Shown here: one piece after another, positions 48,376 to 59,742 of the stretch
Layout of the letters: every line of letters starts with the position of its first letter
Position numbering within the stretch: the stretch's first letter is position 1
Assembly: GCA_028564705.1 (NCBI GenBank)
Contig: JAPXFQ010002814.1
Location: forward strand, 620,001-684,000
Origin: Apricaphanius iberus
Lineage: Eukaryota; Chordata; Actinopteri; Cyprinodontiformes; Aphaniidae
Length of the DNA: 64,000 bases
Reading direction: 5' to 3'
Translations under genes and position numbers: made by a program
The notes under the pieces: model-generated
The model's database searches: none
The model's input: only the letters and a program-made list of their open reading frames with translations
Told to the model about the DNA's origin: nothing

Positions 48376-49397
48376 CTTTAGCCATGACGTCTATGTTTGT
48401 GTTTATGCTTACCAACTTGTGCGTCCATTGAGTTTGCTTCGTTCCCTGCTCCATAATCTCATGAACAGATTTCTGCTGATTAGCTGTGTTATTCAAACCC
48501 TGCTTTGAAGGAATAGCCCTTGGGTCCAGCAACTCCTATGGCATCAAAGAAATTCCCCAAAGCCTGTCGTAAGCTCTTTTACACAGCCATGCAGGGAAAA
48601 AATAAAGCGTGGAGAGGGAGAAGAAAAATGCTTTCTTTATTCCAAAGGCAGGCTTGGAATCCAGGGAATGCTGCACTATCTGGGGTATTGTCTTAGCTAA
48701 GTTGAATAGGAATGTATCAAAAACCCTCTGGCCTTTAGAAAAGCACAAGAGAATACTAATACAAAAGATTTTTTTATAAATAGAAAAGATGGAACACCAT
48801 GGTATGAAAACAGATACAAAGGGAGGATTAAATATGCCCTCTCCGCAGCCCTCTGTTGGCTCTAACCTTTATCAAAGTCAGTGTGTCACGGCGACATCAG
48901 ATCACCAACTGAATTCGTTATCGGTTTTAATTAAGTTTCTTTCTCTTACTCTTGTTCAGGGTGTGTTTCAAGATGAGAGTCTCTACTTCAGACTAATCAG
49001 GCAGCTTTACTGCTGCTGAAACGGTGACTGAATCTCCTGAACTGGTTTTAATGTTCTTGCTGCTCAGATCGGCAATACTATTAAAGTGTGTTGCAGCCGA
49101 TGCTGTGGCTTACCCCTGCTTATTCAGTACCAGTGAGATGATCAAAAATGTGTATTGACCCTTTAGTCCTGCTTCTGTAATATGTGCGGTCAAAACGATG
49201 GGTAACATAGGATCCCACTTTCGGGGAGAAAGTGGTTAGCTTTCTGACTCCAAACGTCACAAATGCTATGCTGTGTGCCTGAAAAATGTCCCAAAGATGT
49301 AAATGAATAATTCATTCAAAGGAATGTATTGCCAAAACAGCCATTTAACAGGTGCATCTTAATCTGAATTTAAAATAAAAAAACAAACAAAATTTAG

Positions 49398-50175
49398 GCA
49401 AAGCAAGGCAATTTTATTTATATAGCAAACTTTCAATACAAGGCAATTTAAGGTGCTTTACATGATTCAGTGATAATGATACCAAATACATGGTTACAGA
49501 AGCATGATTAGAGAATAACAGAAACATATAGGTTTAACAGATAGACACAATCAAAAATAAGAAAAGATGATGTAAGGAACAAATTTATGCAATATAGATT
49601 AAAAACAGATAAAACACAATTTTATGCAACATAGTTAAAAAACAGATAAAACACAATAGTCTAAAAATGAAATAAAAAAATAACAATAAAACTTAAACCT
49701 AGAGAATCAAACAGTGATGAGAAAATGCAATTTAGGGCTCAAAGGCAGCTCTGAATAGTAAAGGTTTATTCTTTGATTTAAAATTGCCTAACAATTCAGC
49801 ATGTTTGCATTCTTCTGGAAGTGTGTTCCAGATTTGTGTAGCATAGAAGCTGAAAGCTGCCTCTCCTTGTTTAGTTCTTATTCTAGGAATGTTAAGTAAG
49901 CTCGAGTTGGAGGACCTGAGTGGTCTGCTGGGCTGGTATAGTGACAACAGATCTCCAACATACTTTGGTGTTAAACCGTTCAGTGATTTATAAACTAGTA
50001 GGAGTATTTTAAAGTCTATTGTCTGAGCTACAGGGAGCCAGTGTAAGGACTTAAGAACTGGGATGATGTGTTCTACTTTCCCAGTTCTAGTGAGAACACG
50101 GGCAGCAGCGTTCTAGATCAGCTGCAGTTGTCTGATCGCTTTTTAGGTTCTGAGAACATTTGAATGTTGAATAAG
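49398..50175 (-). mobile_element. L2-like LINE 3' end, antisense, best-preserved copy
   Basis: On the minus strand, the C-terminal part of the reverse-transcriptase ORF is readable at 49947-49732: SLYQPSRPLRSSNSSLLNIP, then GEAAFSFYATQIWNTLPEEC and a FKSKNK ending. The segment from about 50175 down to 49950 corresponds to the upstream 'LHWLPVA...DFKILLLVYKSL' region. The 3' untranslated end runs to about 49398, with 'aaggcaattttatttatata' on the plus strand. It is 5'-truncated, as usual for LINE insertions, and antisense to adgrl3. Confidence 0.8.
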
Positions 50176-51852
50176 ACTACAAAAAGTTCTACAGAAATGT
50201 TATATTATGGCCGGCATACGATGGCTAACTTGACATTTGTCACACATATAGACTCAATGACAGTCTCTACACGAAGAGTATGCCTTAAAATACCATTGCT
50301 TAAAAAGGCATTGACATGAAGTTTAGTGGAAGGAAAACCTGTGGTGGCAGCCTTGAGACGGCTATAAAGTGAAGCACATTCAAGAGTTTGGGACAGACTA
50401 AAAATATGTGGACTGTAGACAAGACCATAATGTGAGACCATCTGCAAGGTTATAATGACCTGAAGCATAACAGTAGATCCACCAAAGAATGTTTGAGAAT
50501 TAAAAACAGGAAATCATGCACAGCACCGCACCGCCTGCTGTCTGTTCAGTCTCTGAATGGATCAGAAACACCCACCAGGCAGTAGTTGGGAGAGTTTGCC
50601 AGATAAAAAAAAGGGTTGTTATATCCCATGCATTGCATCAATAAGTTTAAGTGTGTTCATTGTTCTCCTAAAAAACGATGAAAACTGAGACACTTTCATT
50701 AATCTATGAAACTCAACTGAGGTCTCGGACAACACGTGAAAAGTGGGCATGTCCGTAGGAAAGAAGACAGTTGTTCAAGCTATGTAAGGTTAATGTTTGT
50801 TTTTCATTAGCAGGTAAATTATATTATTCCTATTGATACATTTATTTATAAGAATTGACATCAGTATGCTAGAACTTCTTAATAATGAGCTAAATATTTA
50901 CCGGGCTGTGCAATTTATATTTTTATTGTTAAGGGAGTGAGCGACAGCTGGTGTGTCGCTGTAAAAGCTGCTGTTTATCTTCTTCCTATATTTCTTCCTG
51001 TCTAAGTTCATAATGAAAATGAACTATTTCCGTGATATAAGGGATTTCTCTTTTTGAAGGATCCATTTGATTTAAAATATTTTTTTTTACCAAAAAAAGA
51101 CACTAAGACCCTGTGTAGTTTAGATTGAAAGCTACAGATGACGTCATGAAAAATGTTGCCTGTTTTTCCAACAGTAAAATGGCTTTCAGCCAAACCCCAG
51201 GCAGTTACCAGCCACTTATCTGCCAGCACCATCACACAGGGACACGCCTACATTCCCAGGGGGTGTCTTTAATTTGCATAAACTATGTGATTGTAGGATG
51301 TCGCCACAAGATTTCGCTTTACTACACTGTGTGGTTTTTGACACTTTCACAGAAAGGCTCTCAATTAAGACCCCCCCCCCCCACTCCTCCTCCTCCCCAT
51401 ACAGCAGATGTTATGATATGTCTTAGAGTTACTGGGGAGCTAGTCATAAGTCTTTAAAAACAATTTATGTAACAATGATTATTAAGTCAAACCAAATGCT
51501 GGGTTATGAAATGTGTAACCCATTTTGGGTTATTATATGGGTCATGGGTTATTATTCGGATAATGTTTGTGCAACCCATTCATTGACTTAAATGCAGTTG
51601 GGCTATATACAGTCTATGGTTAAAACCCATCACCCCAACAAACATCAGTTGATTCAGGACCTGGGTTATTAATTAATGTATTTTTAAAGGACTTTACTGA
51701 AAAAGAACAAGTATACAAAAAAATGAATAAATGAAGGTTTTTTATGCTTTGAACATCAATGTATCATCACGTCGACCTTTGCCGCTTTCCATACGGATCA
51801 TACATTGTTGAGCCAAGTCATTAGTTTGACAACACTATACACCTACAGTACG
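50176..51852 (+). other. adgrl3 10.2-kb intron, non-coding stretch
   Basis: No exon. There is a run of C at about 51371-51382. About 51495-51640 carries repeated 'gggttatt' and 'aacccatt' motifs in both orientations, a palindromic theme seen in fish non-autonomous repeats. The rest is unassigned. Confidence 0.6.
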
Positions 51853-52782
51853 CCTTCAAAGCACACTTCCAACCTGGTTTTGGTCTTCATAACACTCTTC
51901 CAGGCTGGTTTTGGACTTCATAATACACCTCCAGCCTAGTTTTGGACTTCAAAACACACTTCCAGACTGGTTTTGGCCTTCATAACACTCTTCCAGGCTG
52001 GTTTTGGACTTCAAACCACACTTCAAGCCTGGTTTTTGACTTCAAAACACACCTCCAGCCTGGTTTTTGACTTCAAAACACATTTCAAGCCTGGTTTTGA
52101 ACTTCAAAATACACTTCCAGCCTGGTTTTGGACTTCAAAACACACCTCCAGCCTGGTTTTGGACTTCATAACACACTTGTAGAAAGGTTATGGACTTCAA
52201 AAAACACTTCCAGCCTGGTTTTGGAATTCATAACACACCTCCAGCCTGGTTTTAGTCTTCATAACACTCTTCCAGGCGGGTTTTAGACTTCATAACACAC
52301 CTCCAGCCTGGTTTTGGAATTCAAAACACATTTCCAGCCTGGTTTTGGATTTCATAACACAGTTCTAGCCTGGTTTTTGACTTCAAAACACACTTCAAGC
52401 CTGGTTTTGGACTTCATAACACAGTTCTAGCCTGGTTTTTGACTTCAAAACACACTTCCAGCCTGGTTTTGGAATGCATAACACACCTCCAACCTGGTTT
52501 TGGAATTCAAAACACACCTCCAGCCTGGTTTTGGAATTCAAAACACATTTCCAGCCTAGTTTTGGATTTCAAAACACACTTCGAGTCTGGTTTTGGACTT
52601 CAAAACACACTTCCAGCCTGGTTTTGGAATTCATAACACACCTCCAGCCTGGTTTTGGAATTCATAACACACCTCCAGCCTGGTTTTGGAACTCAAAACA
52701 CACTTCCAGCCTGGTTTTGGATTTCATAACACACTTATAGACAGGTTTTGGACTTCAAAACAAACTTATAGAAAGGTTTTGG
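51853..52782. repeat. 31-bp minisatellite, 30 tandem units
   Basis: The unit begins 'acttcaaaacacacttccag' and continues 'cctggttttgg', 31 bp in all. From 51853 to 52782 is 930 bp, exactly 30 units, and I see no insertion or deletion: all variation is by substitution (for example ttcaaaac versus ttcataac, and cttccag versus cctccag). Because 31 is not a multiple of three, each reading frame cycles through three phases of the unit, and long stretches are open, giving artefactual peptides with a repeated AWFW/LVLDF theme. It is intronic and shows no sign of translation. The last two or three units are more diverged ('cttatagaaaggttttgg'). Confidence 0.95.
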
Positions 52783-52898
52783 ACATAGTTCTTTAAATAT
52801 ACACCAATTAGAAAGGTGATGTTATGAATGATTGTGGGAGATGCTGACTTTTTCAAATCTAACAGAATTACTTGGGGCTTTCATTTATTTAAAATGTT

Positions 52899-52918
52899 TG
52901 TGTGTGTGTGTGTGTGTG
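52899..52918. repeat. (TG)n microsatellite
   Basis: Ten perfect TG dinucleotides in the intron, about 115 bp after the minisatellite. Confidence 0.95.
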
Positions 52919-53140
52919 GTTGGAAGTGCAACACACAGCTTTGATATTTTGTTCAGAAATGTACAAATACAGCCATCCTTGTAGACATTTCCATCTGCAA
53001 GTTGCACCTTAATAACAAAACCACTGTGGATGTGTATTTTGGATCATTTTCCATCTAGGTGTTTGGTTTGAAGTGAATGAATTTTAAAGTTCCCTTTGTC
53101 TTTATTCATTCTACTTTGTGTGATACACTAATAAAATTAT

Positions 53141-53422
53141 AAATGGCCAGTATTTGTATAGCACTTCACCTAGTCCTGATGACCCCAAAGTGCTTTACAC
53201 TATAATCTTTCATTCACGCACATTGTAGTCACAGCTGCCCTAGGGCGTACTGATAGAAGCAAGATTTGCTGAAAACTGTCACCTCCAGGCCCTCTGACTA
53301 CCACCAGTATGCAAGGCTGGTGATGTGTCTTTCCGAAGGACACAGAGACTGACGTAGGCGGGGTTTGAACAGGCAACCCTCTGGTTACAAGACAAGCCTA
53401 CCTTCTGAGCCAAGGTCACCTC
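53141..53422. mobile_element. Teleost interspersed repeat fragment (LINE 3' end type)
   Basis: The block opens 'ccagtatttgtatagcactt', continues with 'ccccaaagtgctttacacta' and 'tttcattcacgcaca', and ends 'gggtttgaacaggcaaccct' with 'ctggttacaagacaagccta'. This chain is a very common fish dispersed repeat that I associate with LINE 3' ends. No coding sequence remains. The class is inferred and the family is uncertain. Confidence 0.6.
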
Positions 53423-53903
53423 AGTACTCTACATAATCATATATTTGATAGATAAACAGTTCTACAGCATGATACTTCGACCATCACTCTAGAAAAAAAC
53501 AAAACAATTGTGGACTATTTTTAAAAGCCAGGTTTTATGAGAAGTTGGCTCAAATATCAAGCCAGATGCTATATATATAGAACCCCATTATTTTATTCCA
53601 GAAGTTTGTGGATAGCTAGAAAAAGCTTGTAATTGAGGTGCAACTTGCCAAAAGACATTTAACTAAGTTAACTTTTAGAAACTATCATAATTCCCAACTT
53701 AATAAAATAATAATCTAAATACATGATTGAAGCCCATGATGAATCTATGTGACTACGTGTTTTGTGTCATATTCTCCAAGATTACCTTTGTGAGTCCAAT
53801 CATAATATAGTTTTTACTGTGAGAACCACAGAAGTTATCAGAGGAACCTCAGGCTTTTATTGATTTCTCAATGTTCTGTCCGGTTTCTTCTGTTTGCGTG
53901 CAG
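53423..53903 (+). other. 3' end of the 10.2-kb adgrl3 intron
   Basis: AT-rich unique sequence ending in the acceptor GTTTGCGTGCAG. Nothing else was recognised. Confidence 0.8.
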
Positions 53904-54026
53904 AACTGGAGGTGGCGAGAATGAGCACAGATGGGAATTTGCCCGATCTGAAGTTTCCACAAACGGGAGGACAAGGAAACTCTATCCACCTGTCAGCAAA
54001 CACACTGAAGCAGCATGGGAGAAACG
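53904..54026 (+). CDS. adgrl3: adgrl3 exon: GAIN subdomain B, first strands
   Basis: This 123-base exon enters in phase 1 after GCGTGCAG and leaves in phase 1 before GTGAGG. With the first base from the previous exon it reads [20 protein letters not shown], then [20 protein letters not shown] and N. The ADGRL3 counterpart is LEVARLSTEGNLEDLKFPEN and [14 protein letters not shown], so identity is high. It begins the beta-sandwich subdomain B of GAIN. Symmetric phase means skipping would keep the frame but remove the start of the sandwich. Confidence 0.97.
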
Positions 54027-54325
54027 GTGAGGCGTCAAATTTTCCACTGGCGTTAGAAAGTATAGTGTTGCTTTTCTGGAACTTCACCAAGAGGACAGTT
54101 TACAGACCTAACTGTGCAAAATGTTAAAAACTGATAGCAGAAATATTTAAGGTTTACATAGATTTTTTTCTGACATCGTGCTTTCAGCTGTTCAGAAAAC
54201 ATTTTTTCAGTTACTTAACAAATGTTTTGTTGTTCTAGATAACAAATAATATGGTATTTAGACTCTTTCCGAATTACACATATATTGAAGCCGGTAATGT
54301 CATGTAAACTGCAAACAAGGTTGAG

Positions 54326-54600
54326 TTAAAGAGAGTAGCAATCTTCCTGTGCAGATGCTACTGCCAGCTCAATCAAATCAGGATAGAGCGTGTAGCTGTG
54401 CTGGCTGTCTCTCAGCTGGAAGCCCGTGTCCATGTCCAGCCGTGCACAGGCAGACCACGACAGCAGGGTAGCGTACATTCCTCCATCATCCAGGGCTACT
54501 TCACCCAAATAGCTTCCTCTTCGTTGGAGTGAGTGATCTCAATCACGGCAGGAGGGAACTTTCTTTGATATCTGTGCTCTAAAGTGAAAATCACATGAGG
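54326..54600 (-). pseudogene. Unrecognised minus-strand coding-like fragment
   Basis: This 275-bp patch is GC-rich in AT-rich intron and reads like real protein on the minus strand. One frame gives FTLEHRYQRKFPPAVIEITH and SNEEEAIW; the adjacent frame then continues LGEVALDDGGMYATLLSWSA, CARLDMDTGFQLRDSQHSYT and LYPDLIELAVASAQED, with a stop at 54326. The switch between frames near 54505 looks like a single frameshift, or an exon edge. A possible acceptor, TTTTCACTTTAG, precedes the first part at about 54580 on the minus strand. I do not recognise the protein. It may be a retroposed or transposon-derived fragment, or an exon of an antisense gene. Confidence 0.4.
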
Positions 54601-54734
54601 TGGAGGCCGAGGCAGAATGAGAAGGATATTAATAACAAGAAAAAATGGAAAAAAAACATCCCTGCCAATGCCATTAACTAAATGCTTTGTGTTATGTTGT
54701 TGTTTCTGTTTTTTTGTTTGTTTTTTTTTCAAAG

Positions 54735-54960
54735 GGTGCATTCACACTAGCCCTGTTTAGTCCACTTTAATAGAGCAGTAGGTTGATTACTGAGAAAGCC
54801 CGGTTCCATTGGTCAGGTGTCGAACTCTGGTCCGCCTAAAAAAACTAAGTCTCGGGTCGGTTGAAGTTTGAATATCAAGCAGGTCGGGGCTGTTCCAAAA
54901 GCAGAAGAGGGACTATAGCGCAGGGCATCCTGGGAAAATAAAACCAAAATGGCTGCTCAA
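54735..54960. mobile_element. MITE-like fragment with 'gtgcattcacactag' end
   Basis: It begins 'gggtgcattcacactagccc' and continues with 'tgtttagtccactttaat' and 'gtcgaactctggtccgc', the layout of a common fish non-autonomous DNA element whose termini read GTGTTCACAC and which carries 'GGTCCGCTTTAAT'. The opposite inverted end was not found. Boundaries are approximate. Confidence 0.5.
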
Positions 54961-55439
54961 GAAGAACTCTGGCTCGTTCTCTGCCCATGCTGCACCCTCT
55001 GCTGCAACGTATTTGTCTGGCACATATCCCAAACCAACAGAGAAATCCCAAAAATCCTAAAATCTGATGTCACTTCATGTTTATTTACATTTCTACTAGA
55101 CTATGAGTTGTGATAGCGGCCTAATCCAAACATGTTAGTTACTTTAATATTTTATAGGTTTTTTGCCGCTCAGTTTTGTGTAATTTCTGTGAAGTTTTAA
55201 ATGAGTATCACTTATATTGTTTGAGTATAGTTCATTGTTTCATGGTTTCTGTTTCAGTCTTAGTGTTATTCAAATCTGTAAAATGTATATGTCAATTGAA
55301 GCTTGTGTAAACTCTGATTGGCTTAACAACAATTTAAATTTTTTTAACACATAAGACCAATAACAATTGATATTTAAAACAGAAATTTTGTGTTATTGCC
55401 CACACTATCGTAGAAGCGTTTTGACACACTCCACAAAGA

Positions 55440-55765
55440 AGGTAAGCCATAAAAGGTGATTGCTAAAGAAGCTTCAGAGTGTTCTATCCAAGCATGTTCA
55501 TTGAAAGTTGAATGGACAGAAAAAGTGCTAGAAATGAAGGCCCTAAAAACAGAAAAAAAAAAGATTGTGTCATCTGCTGGTGGTTTGTCAAATTTAAGTC
55601 AACATTTTGACTTTCCCTCTGTTGACAATCTTTGTGGCGATGCTGATTTCCCTTTCCAGCAGAACTTGGCATTTGCCCGCATTATCAGAAGTACCAAAAC
55701 CTGGTTTAATAACAATAGTATCAATGTGACTCACCCGTGGGATGGCCTGACCTACACTTCATAGA
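55440..55765 (+). pseudogene. Decayed Tc1-type transposase remnant
   Basis: The remnant reads IAKEASECSIQACSLKVEWT near 55459, which corresponds to the helix-turn-helix DNA-binding part (AKEAGCSQSAVSKHV) of fish Tc1 transposases. After a large deletion it jumps to GDADFPFQQNLAFARIIRST and KTWFNNNSINV, the counterpart of the catalytic-domain segment DADFLFQQDLAPAHTAKSTK. The catalytic Asp within that QQD motif is Asn here, and most of the catalytic domain is missing, so it is inactive. It belongs to a different Tc1 subfamily from the copy at 43735. Confidence 0.7.
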
Positions 55766-56187
55766 ATATATGTTGAGTTTATTAAAGAGAAAGATTACAT
55801 GCAAACTCCTTTCAAAAAGAACCTGTAGTTAGATTTGAACCCAGGACCAGAAAGTTCATATCAGAAAGTATTGTTTATAAATGTAAGACTTTATAAAATG
55901 ACAAAGAACAGATTTACTTGAACTCTGTTTTTGAACTTTAAACTATGCTCCATATATTTTCAAAGCAACAGGAAATAAAAAAACTTCAGGCAACAGCAAA
56001 TGTTTCCTGACCAAAAGTGGTTTGAATTTTGTAATTTAAAACAACCCTGCCCAGAAGTGAACATCACTTCATTCCCTTACTACTACAGGGGAAGAAAGCT
56101 GACAGAAAACTTTTAGCAGTACTTGCACAGAAGTAAACACTGCATTTCATCCTTTGTGAAATATTTATCAGAACTTTTCTCTTGCAG

Positions 56188-56393
56188 GTGAAATTCGAAT
56201 AGCGTTTGTCCTGTACAAACACATCGGTGTGTACCTTTCCACCGAGAATGCCAGCATGAAACTGGGCAGCGAAGCTCTGGCTGCCAATTACTCCGTGATT
56301 GTCAACTCTCCCGTTATCACAGCTGCCATCAACAAGGACTCTAACAAAGTCTATCTCTCTGACCCTGTCATTTTTACCATCAGGCATCTGCAG
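56188..56393 (+). CDS. adgrl3: adgrl3 exon: GAIN subdomain B core
   Basis: This 206-base exon enters in phase 1 after CTTGCAG, completing a Gly codon, and ends in phase 0 before GTAATT. It encodes GEIRIAFVLYKHIGVYLSTE, then NASMKLGSEALAANYSVIVN, SPVITAAINKDSNKVYLSDP and VIFTIRHLQ. These match ADGRL3 (IRVAFVLYNNLGPYLSTENA, VNSPVITAAINKE). The segment is the beta-rich core of GAIN. N-glycosylation sequons NAS and NYS are visible. The antisense open frame over this exon is a shadow. Confidence 0.97.
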
Positions 56394-59300
56394 GTAATTT
56401 TCTCATTCCGTATCTGTGTGTCTGCGTGTGTTTGGACCCGAGGGGAGAAGGATTTGTTTTTACTTAGATGCCAGTGCCGCTGCATTTAATGTGCTCTTTG
56501 TCTCTTTCCATTTATTTACACAGAGAGCACACTTACTTTGGCACCTTCTTGATAGAACCTTTCATCATAATTTTCTCTCTCCCTGAAGCACATCATAAAT
56601 GTGCAAATCCCCTCTTAAGACAGTAAAAATAAGTAAATATGAAAATATCTTATTAATGGGAAGGCGTGACATTAAAATGTCACAAACAGCGTTGCTGACG
56701 ATGAAGGCACGCAGTTGTTTATTGGCCTGAACAACAGCTTGATCTTGTGAGCAAATACCAGTCGCAATAAGCCTTACTTGAGGCTGCTTAGTCATCGTGG
56801 GGCACCATGGCTTCTCCCTCCTGACTGCATTTTCTTCTCCACTCTGCCTCAATCAAAAAATCCCTGTTTTGTCTACAAACAGCGCCTTCAGCGATTATCA
56901 GATATGTTGAGAAGCCATAAGAGAGCAGCAGCAGATTTTGTGTGTTAAAAGAAAGCATAGAACAGCAGAAAAATGAAAAGGGAGCAGAAGGATGACGGCG
57001 AGTAAAAGGCCTATAGCTCAAGGATGTTAAAATTAAATGGTGTGAAAATGTCAGGGGGATGATGTCAGCACAGCTGTTGCTCTGACTCACCTGCCCTAGA
57101 AGAAATATGTAATTCAAAGACTAATTTTACTATTGGTTTGATGTTGGAGTACTTTTCCAGTCGCTTCATGCACACATCAAGTCATTTTAATAAAACTCTG
57201 ACCTTTCACTAACCCTTCCTTAGTTTGTAAAACAGAAATGTACAAAGAAAGTTGATCGAAACGTGAACATACAAACATGCATAAGGTAAAGACTGTGCAA
57301 ACCAGGGTATTAATACGTTAAAATAATACTTTTTTGACATTTCGTGAGACCTCTTTCCTTATGTAAGACTTTTTTTTTTTATTAACCAAGCATTGCCAGC
57401 ATATAGGAATAAATAATTTAAAAAGAGAATAATACATGAAATAAGTGTTAGGATTCTCAAAAGAGTAGGATCATGTTTACACTTATTTACCCTACCACCC
57501 ACACTTAGTACTAGTCATTAAATGTACAAGTCAATATCAGTGTGGCATAATGAACCAGTATACATTATTAACTTGATTGAAGTACATACACAGATTACAC
57601 AACATTCTGGGGGGGGGGGATTCTCCCGCAACACAAAACAAATGGAAGAACCTGCCAGGAACTCATTAAGCACTATTTCGGTCTTCAGCACCAAAGGAGC
57701 ACCGGCGTAGGTACCAGCTCGGCTCGGGCTGTGCCTACTCATGACGAAGCATTACATGATTGGCTGGATGCAGAAATTAGAGTACATGATTGGCTGAACG
57801 TTAGAATATATTGTGCATTTTTTAAAATAACTTTATTTAAGAAATAGCAAGTATACAAAACACAAAGAAATGAAATACATAGAGGAATTTAATGCAAACA
57901 GCCAGGGGTGTTACATAAATACCGTACACACAAAATGTACGTATATGAATTCTTTTGACAGCTGTTTTCTGGAAAGCTTGATATTGATTTGATGTATTGT
58001 TAAACATATCTTTTTAGAAAACGTTTTTACATCATAGGAAAATCTGTTAATAATACAGTACATAACAACCTGCCAAACTACTGTATGTCCAAAGCCCATG
58101 CGTGAAAGAGCAGTACCAGATAAATGTCATGTTTTCTTAATGCCCCACAGGGCCTGTTGTAAACATTTATGTCTCTTTTAAATGTAACCATATAGTGTTT
58201 GCTAGTTTGTCTGAGTTCAGTTGCCGTAGTGTGACTTTTTTGGCAACCACAGGCCCCCTAGCCGATGTGGTACCTACACTGGTTGTTTTTCAGTGAAATT
58301 ATCCTAAGCGAGGCTTGAAATTATTGTACAGCCACATTAAAAAAATAAAAACAGTGGAGAAAATTTGGGATTTATCACAATAAATAGAATGAATAAAACA
58401 TTGAATAATTAATGCATCATTTACTAATACCATGCTTCCCTAGATGAATGCGACTTCACTAATGGCATTTGCCGTTATTTAATAGTTTCTTTTTTCTTGA
58501 AGTCATAATTTAAAGAATCACAGTTTATTAAATTGAACTACTTGACAGTGGATGTGTGAATGTACCCGAGAGTATGTGGTGTAAAGTATGGTGCTAGCTA
58601 TAATTACTTTGAGTTAAAGTCTTTTTAAAGGTAACATTATGTCTGACAACAAAAATAATAAGGTCTTGTTTTTGAATCGGTATAAATAGCTTTTGCCATT
58701 TGATTGCACCCGTAAATTAATGTTAAATGTCACTAATAAGCCTTACTTTGCTGTTACTGAGCAGGGAGTTAATATACAATTTTGGCTTCCACAGCAAATT
58801 AAATGTAATTAATGTTCATATTGAATTTTGCCGGGTATGACTGTATCTTGGGGTGGTTTACTATCCTGCTGCCTTCCTGTTTAACCATGAGGTTTTGGTC
58901 TGCTGGTCTTGTGGGATGATTATGTGTCCTCTAGTTATTGTTTCGCTTCCCTGCCTTCCCATTTAACGGGCCCAATTAAAGCCATTAATGGTGACGGAGG
59001 GTCATCCTATCTTCTTGCAGTGAAGTGGTTTGCACAAGGTTTTGAATGTGTGAAGGGTAAATGCAATCAGTGGAAAACCTGCATTCACAGAGGATAAACC
59101 TTATTAGACTAATTACCATGGAACAAAAATGAAACTAGGAGAAAATAAAACCCCCGGATGGTCATAGTGTTTACAGTATGAAGTGAGACATGTTTAACCT
59201 TGAATTCTAAGAGTCACTAAAGAAAAGGTGGGTGTACTTGCTTTGTTTCTGCAGCTAGAGTGCAAAAACAAAATTAGACTCGAGAGGGAAAGGCATTCAG

Positions 59301-59742
59301 TGCATCTATTTATCAGCACTTATATTTTGTTGGGTTCTTATGCCTTTGTGTTGAAGATGACTTTTATAAAATAGCGAGCAAGATAGCAGGGAGGCTCTCT
59401 TGTCATTAGGGCAGCAGCCTAGCACAGACGGCAGCGGTGCCTATTAAACAGTGGGACAGTCCATTGTCATGCAGCAAGAGTTAAAGAGAAAGGTCAAAAA
59501 ACACAATGAAAAACAGGAATGAGGCCGCTTGATGCTCACTGACAGTGAAGGCACCTGCTATTCACTTAGGATGGATGCATGCTGAAGTGGGGATGAATTA
59601 ACCTATTTTGCTGGATTTTCAATGTGCAAACAACAGAAATCAAACATGAATCTGGTGTGATTAGTTTCAAACACCTGGGTTTCAAACAGTGAGGGAATTT
59701 TGATTCTGCTCATATATCTTTTTTTTCTTCTTTTCCTATCAG
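56394..59742 (+). other. adgrl3 intron (3.3 kb)
   Basis: Bounded by CAG|GTAATT and CCTATCAG|CAATCT. About 57600-57740 is a GC-rich patch with 'gtaggtaccagctcggctcg' that resembles a fish non-autonomous hAT repeat, preceded by a run of G. About 58690-59100 is non-repetitive, balanced and rich in homeobox-type cores ('ttaatgttaaatgtcact', 'cccaattaaagccattaatg'), a candidate conserved regulatory element. No other exon was found. Confidence 0.7.

Larger units (their letters stand above)
54027..56187 (+). other. adgrl3 intron (2.2 kb) with transposon debris
   Basis: Bounded by CG|GTGAGG and CTTGCAG|GTGAAA. It contains the minus-strand coding-like patch at 54326-54600, a MITE-like fragment at 54735-54960 and a decayed Tc1 transposase at 55440-55765, described separately. 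The remaining bases are AT-rich and unassigned. Confidence 0.8.

Noticed and set aside
51973..52740. Repetitive peptides with AWFW and LVLDF motifs from the minisatellite
   Set aside because: All frames of the 31-bp repeat are partly open. There is no start context, splice site or protein similarity, so no repeat protein is claimed.
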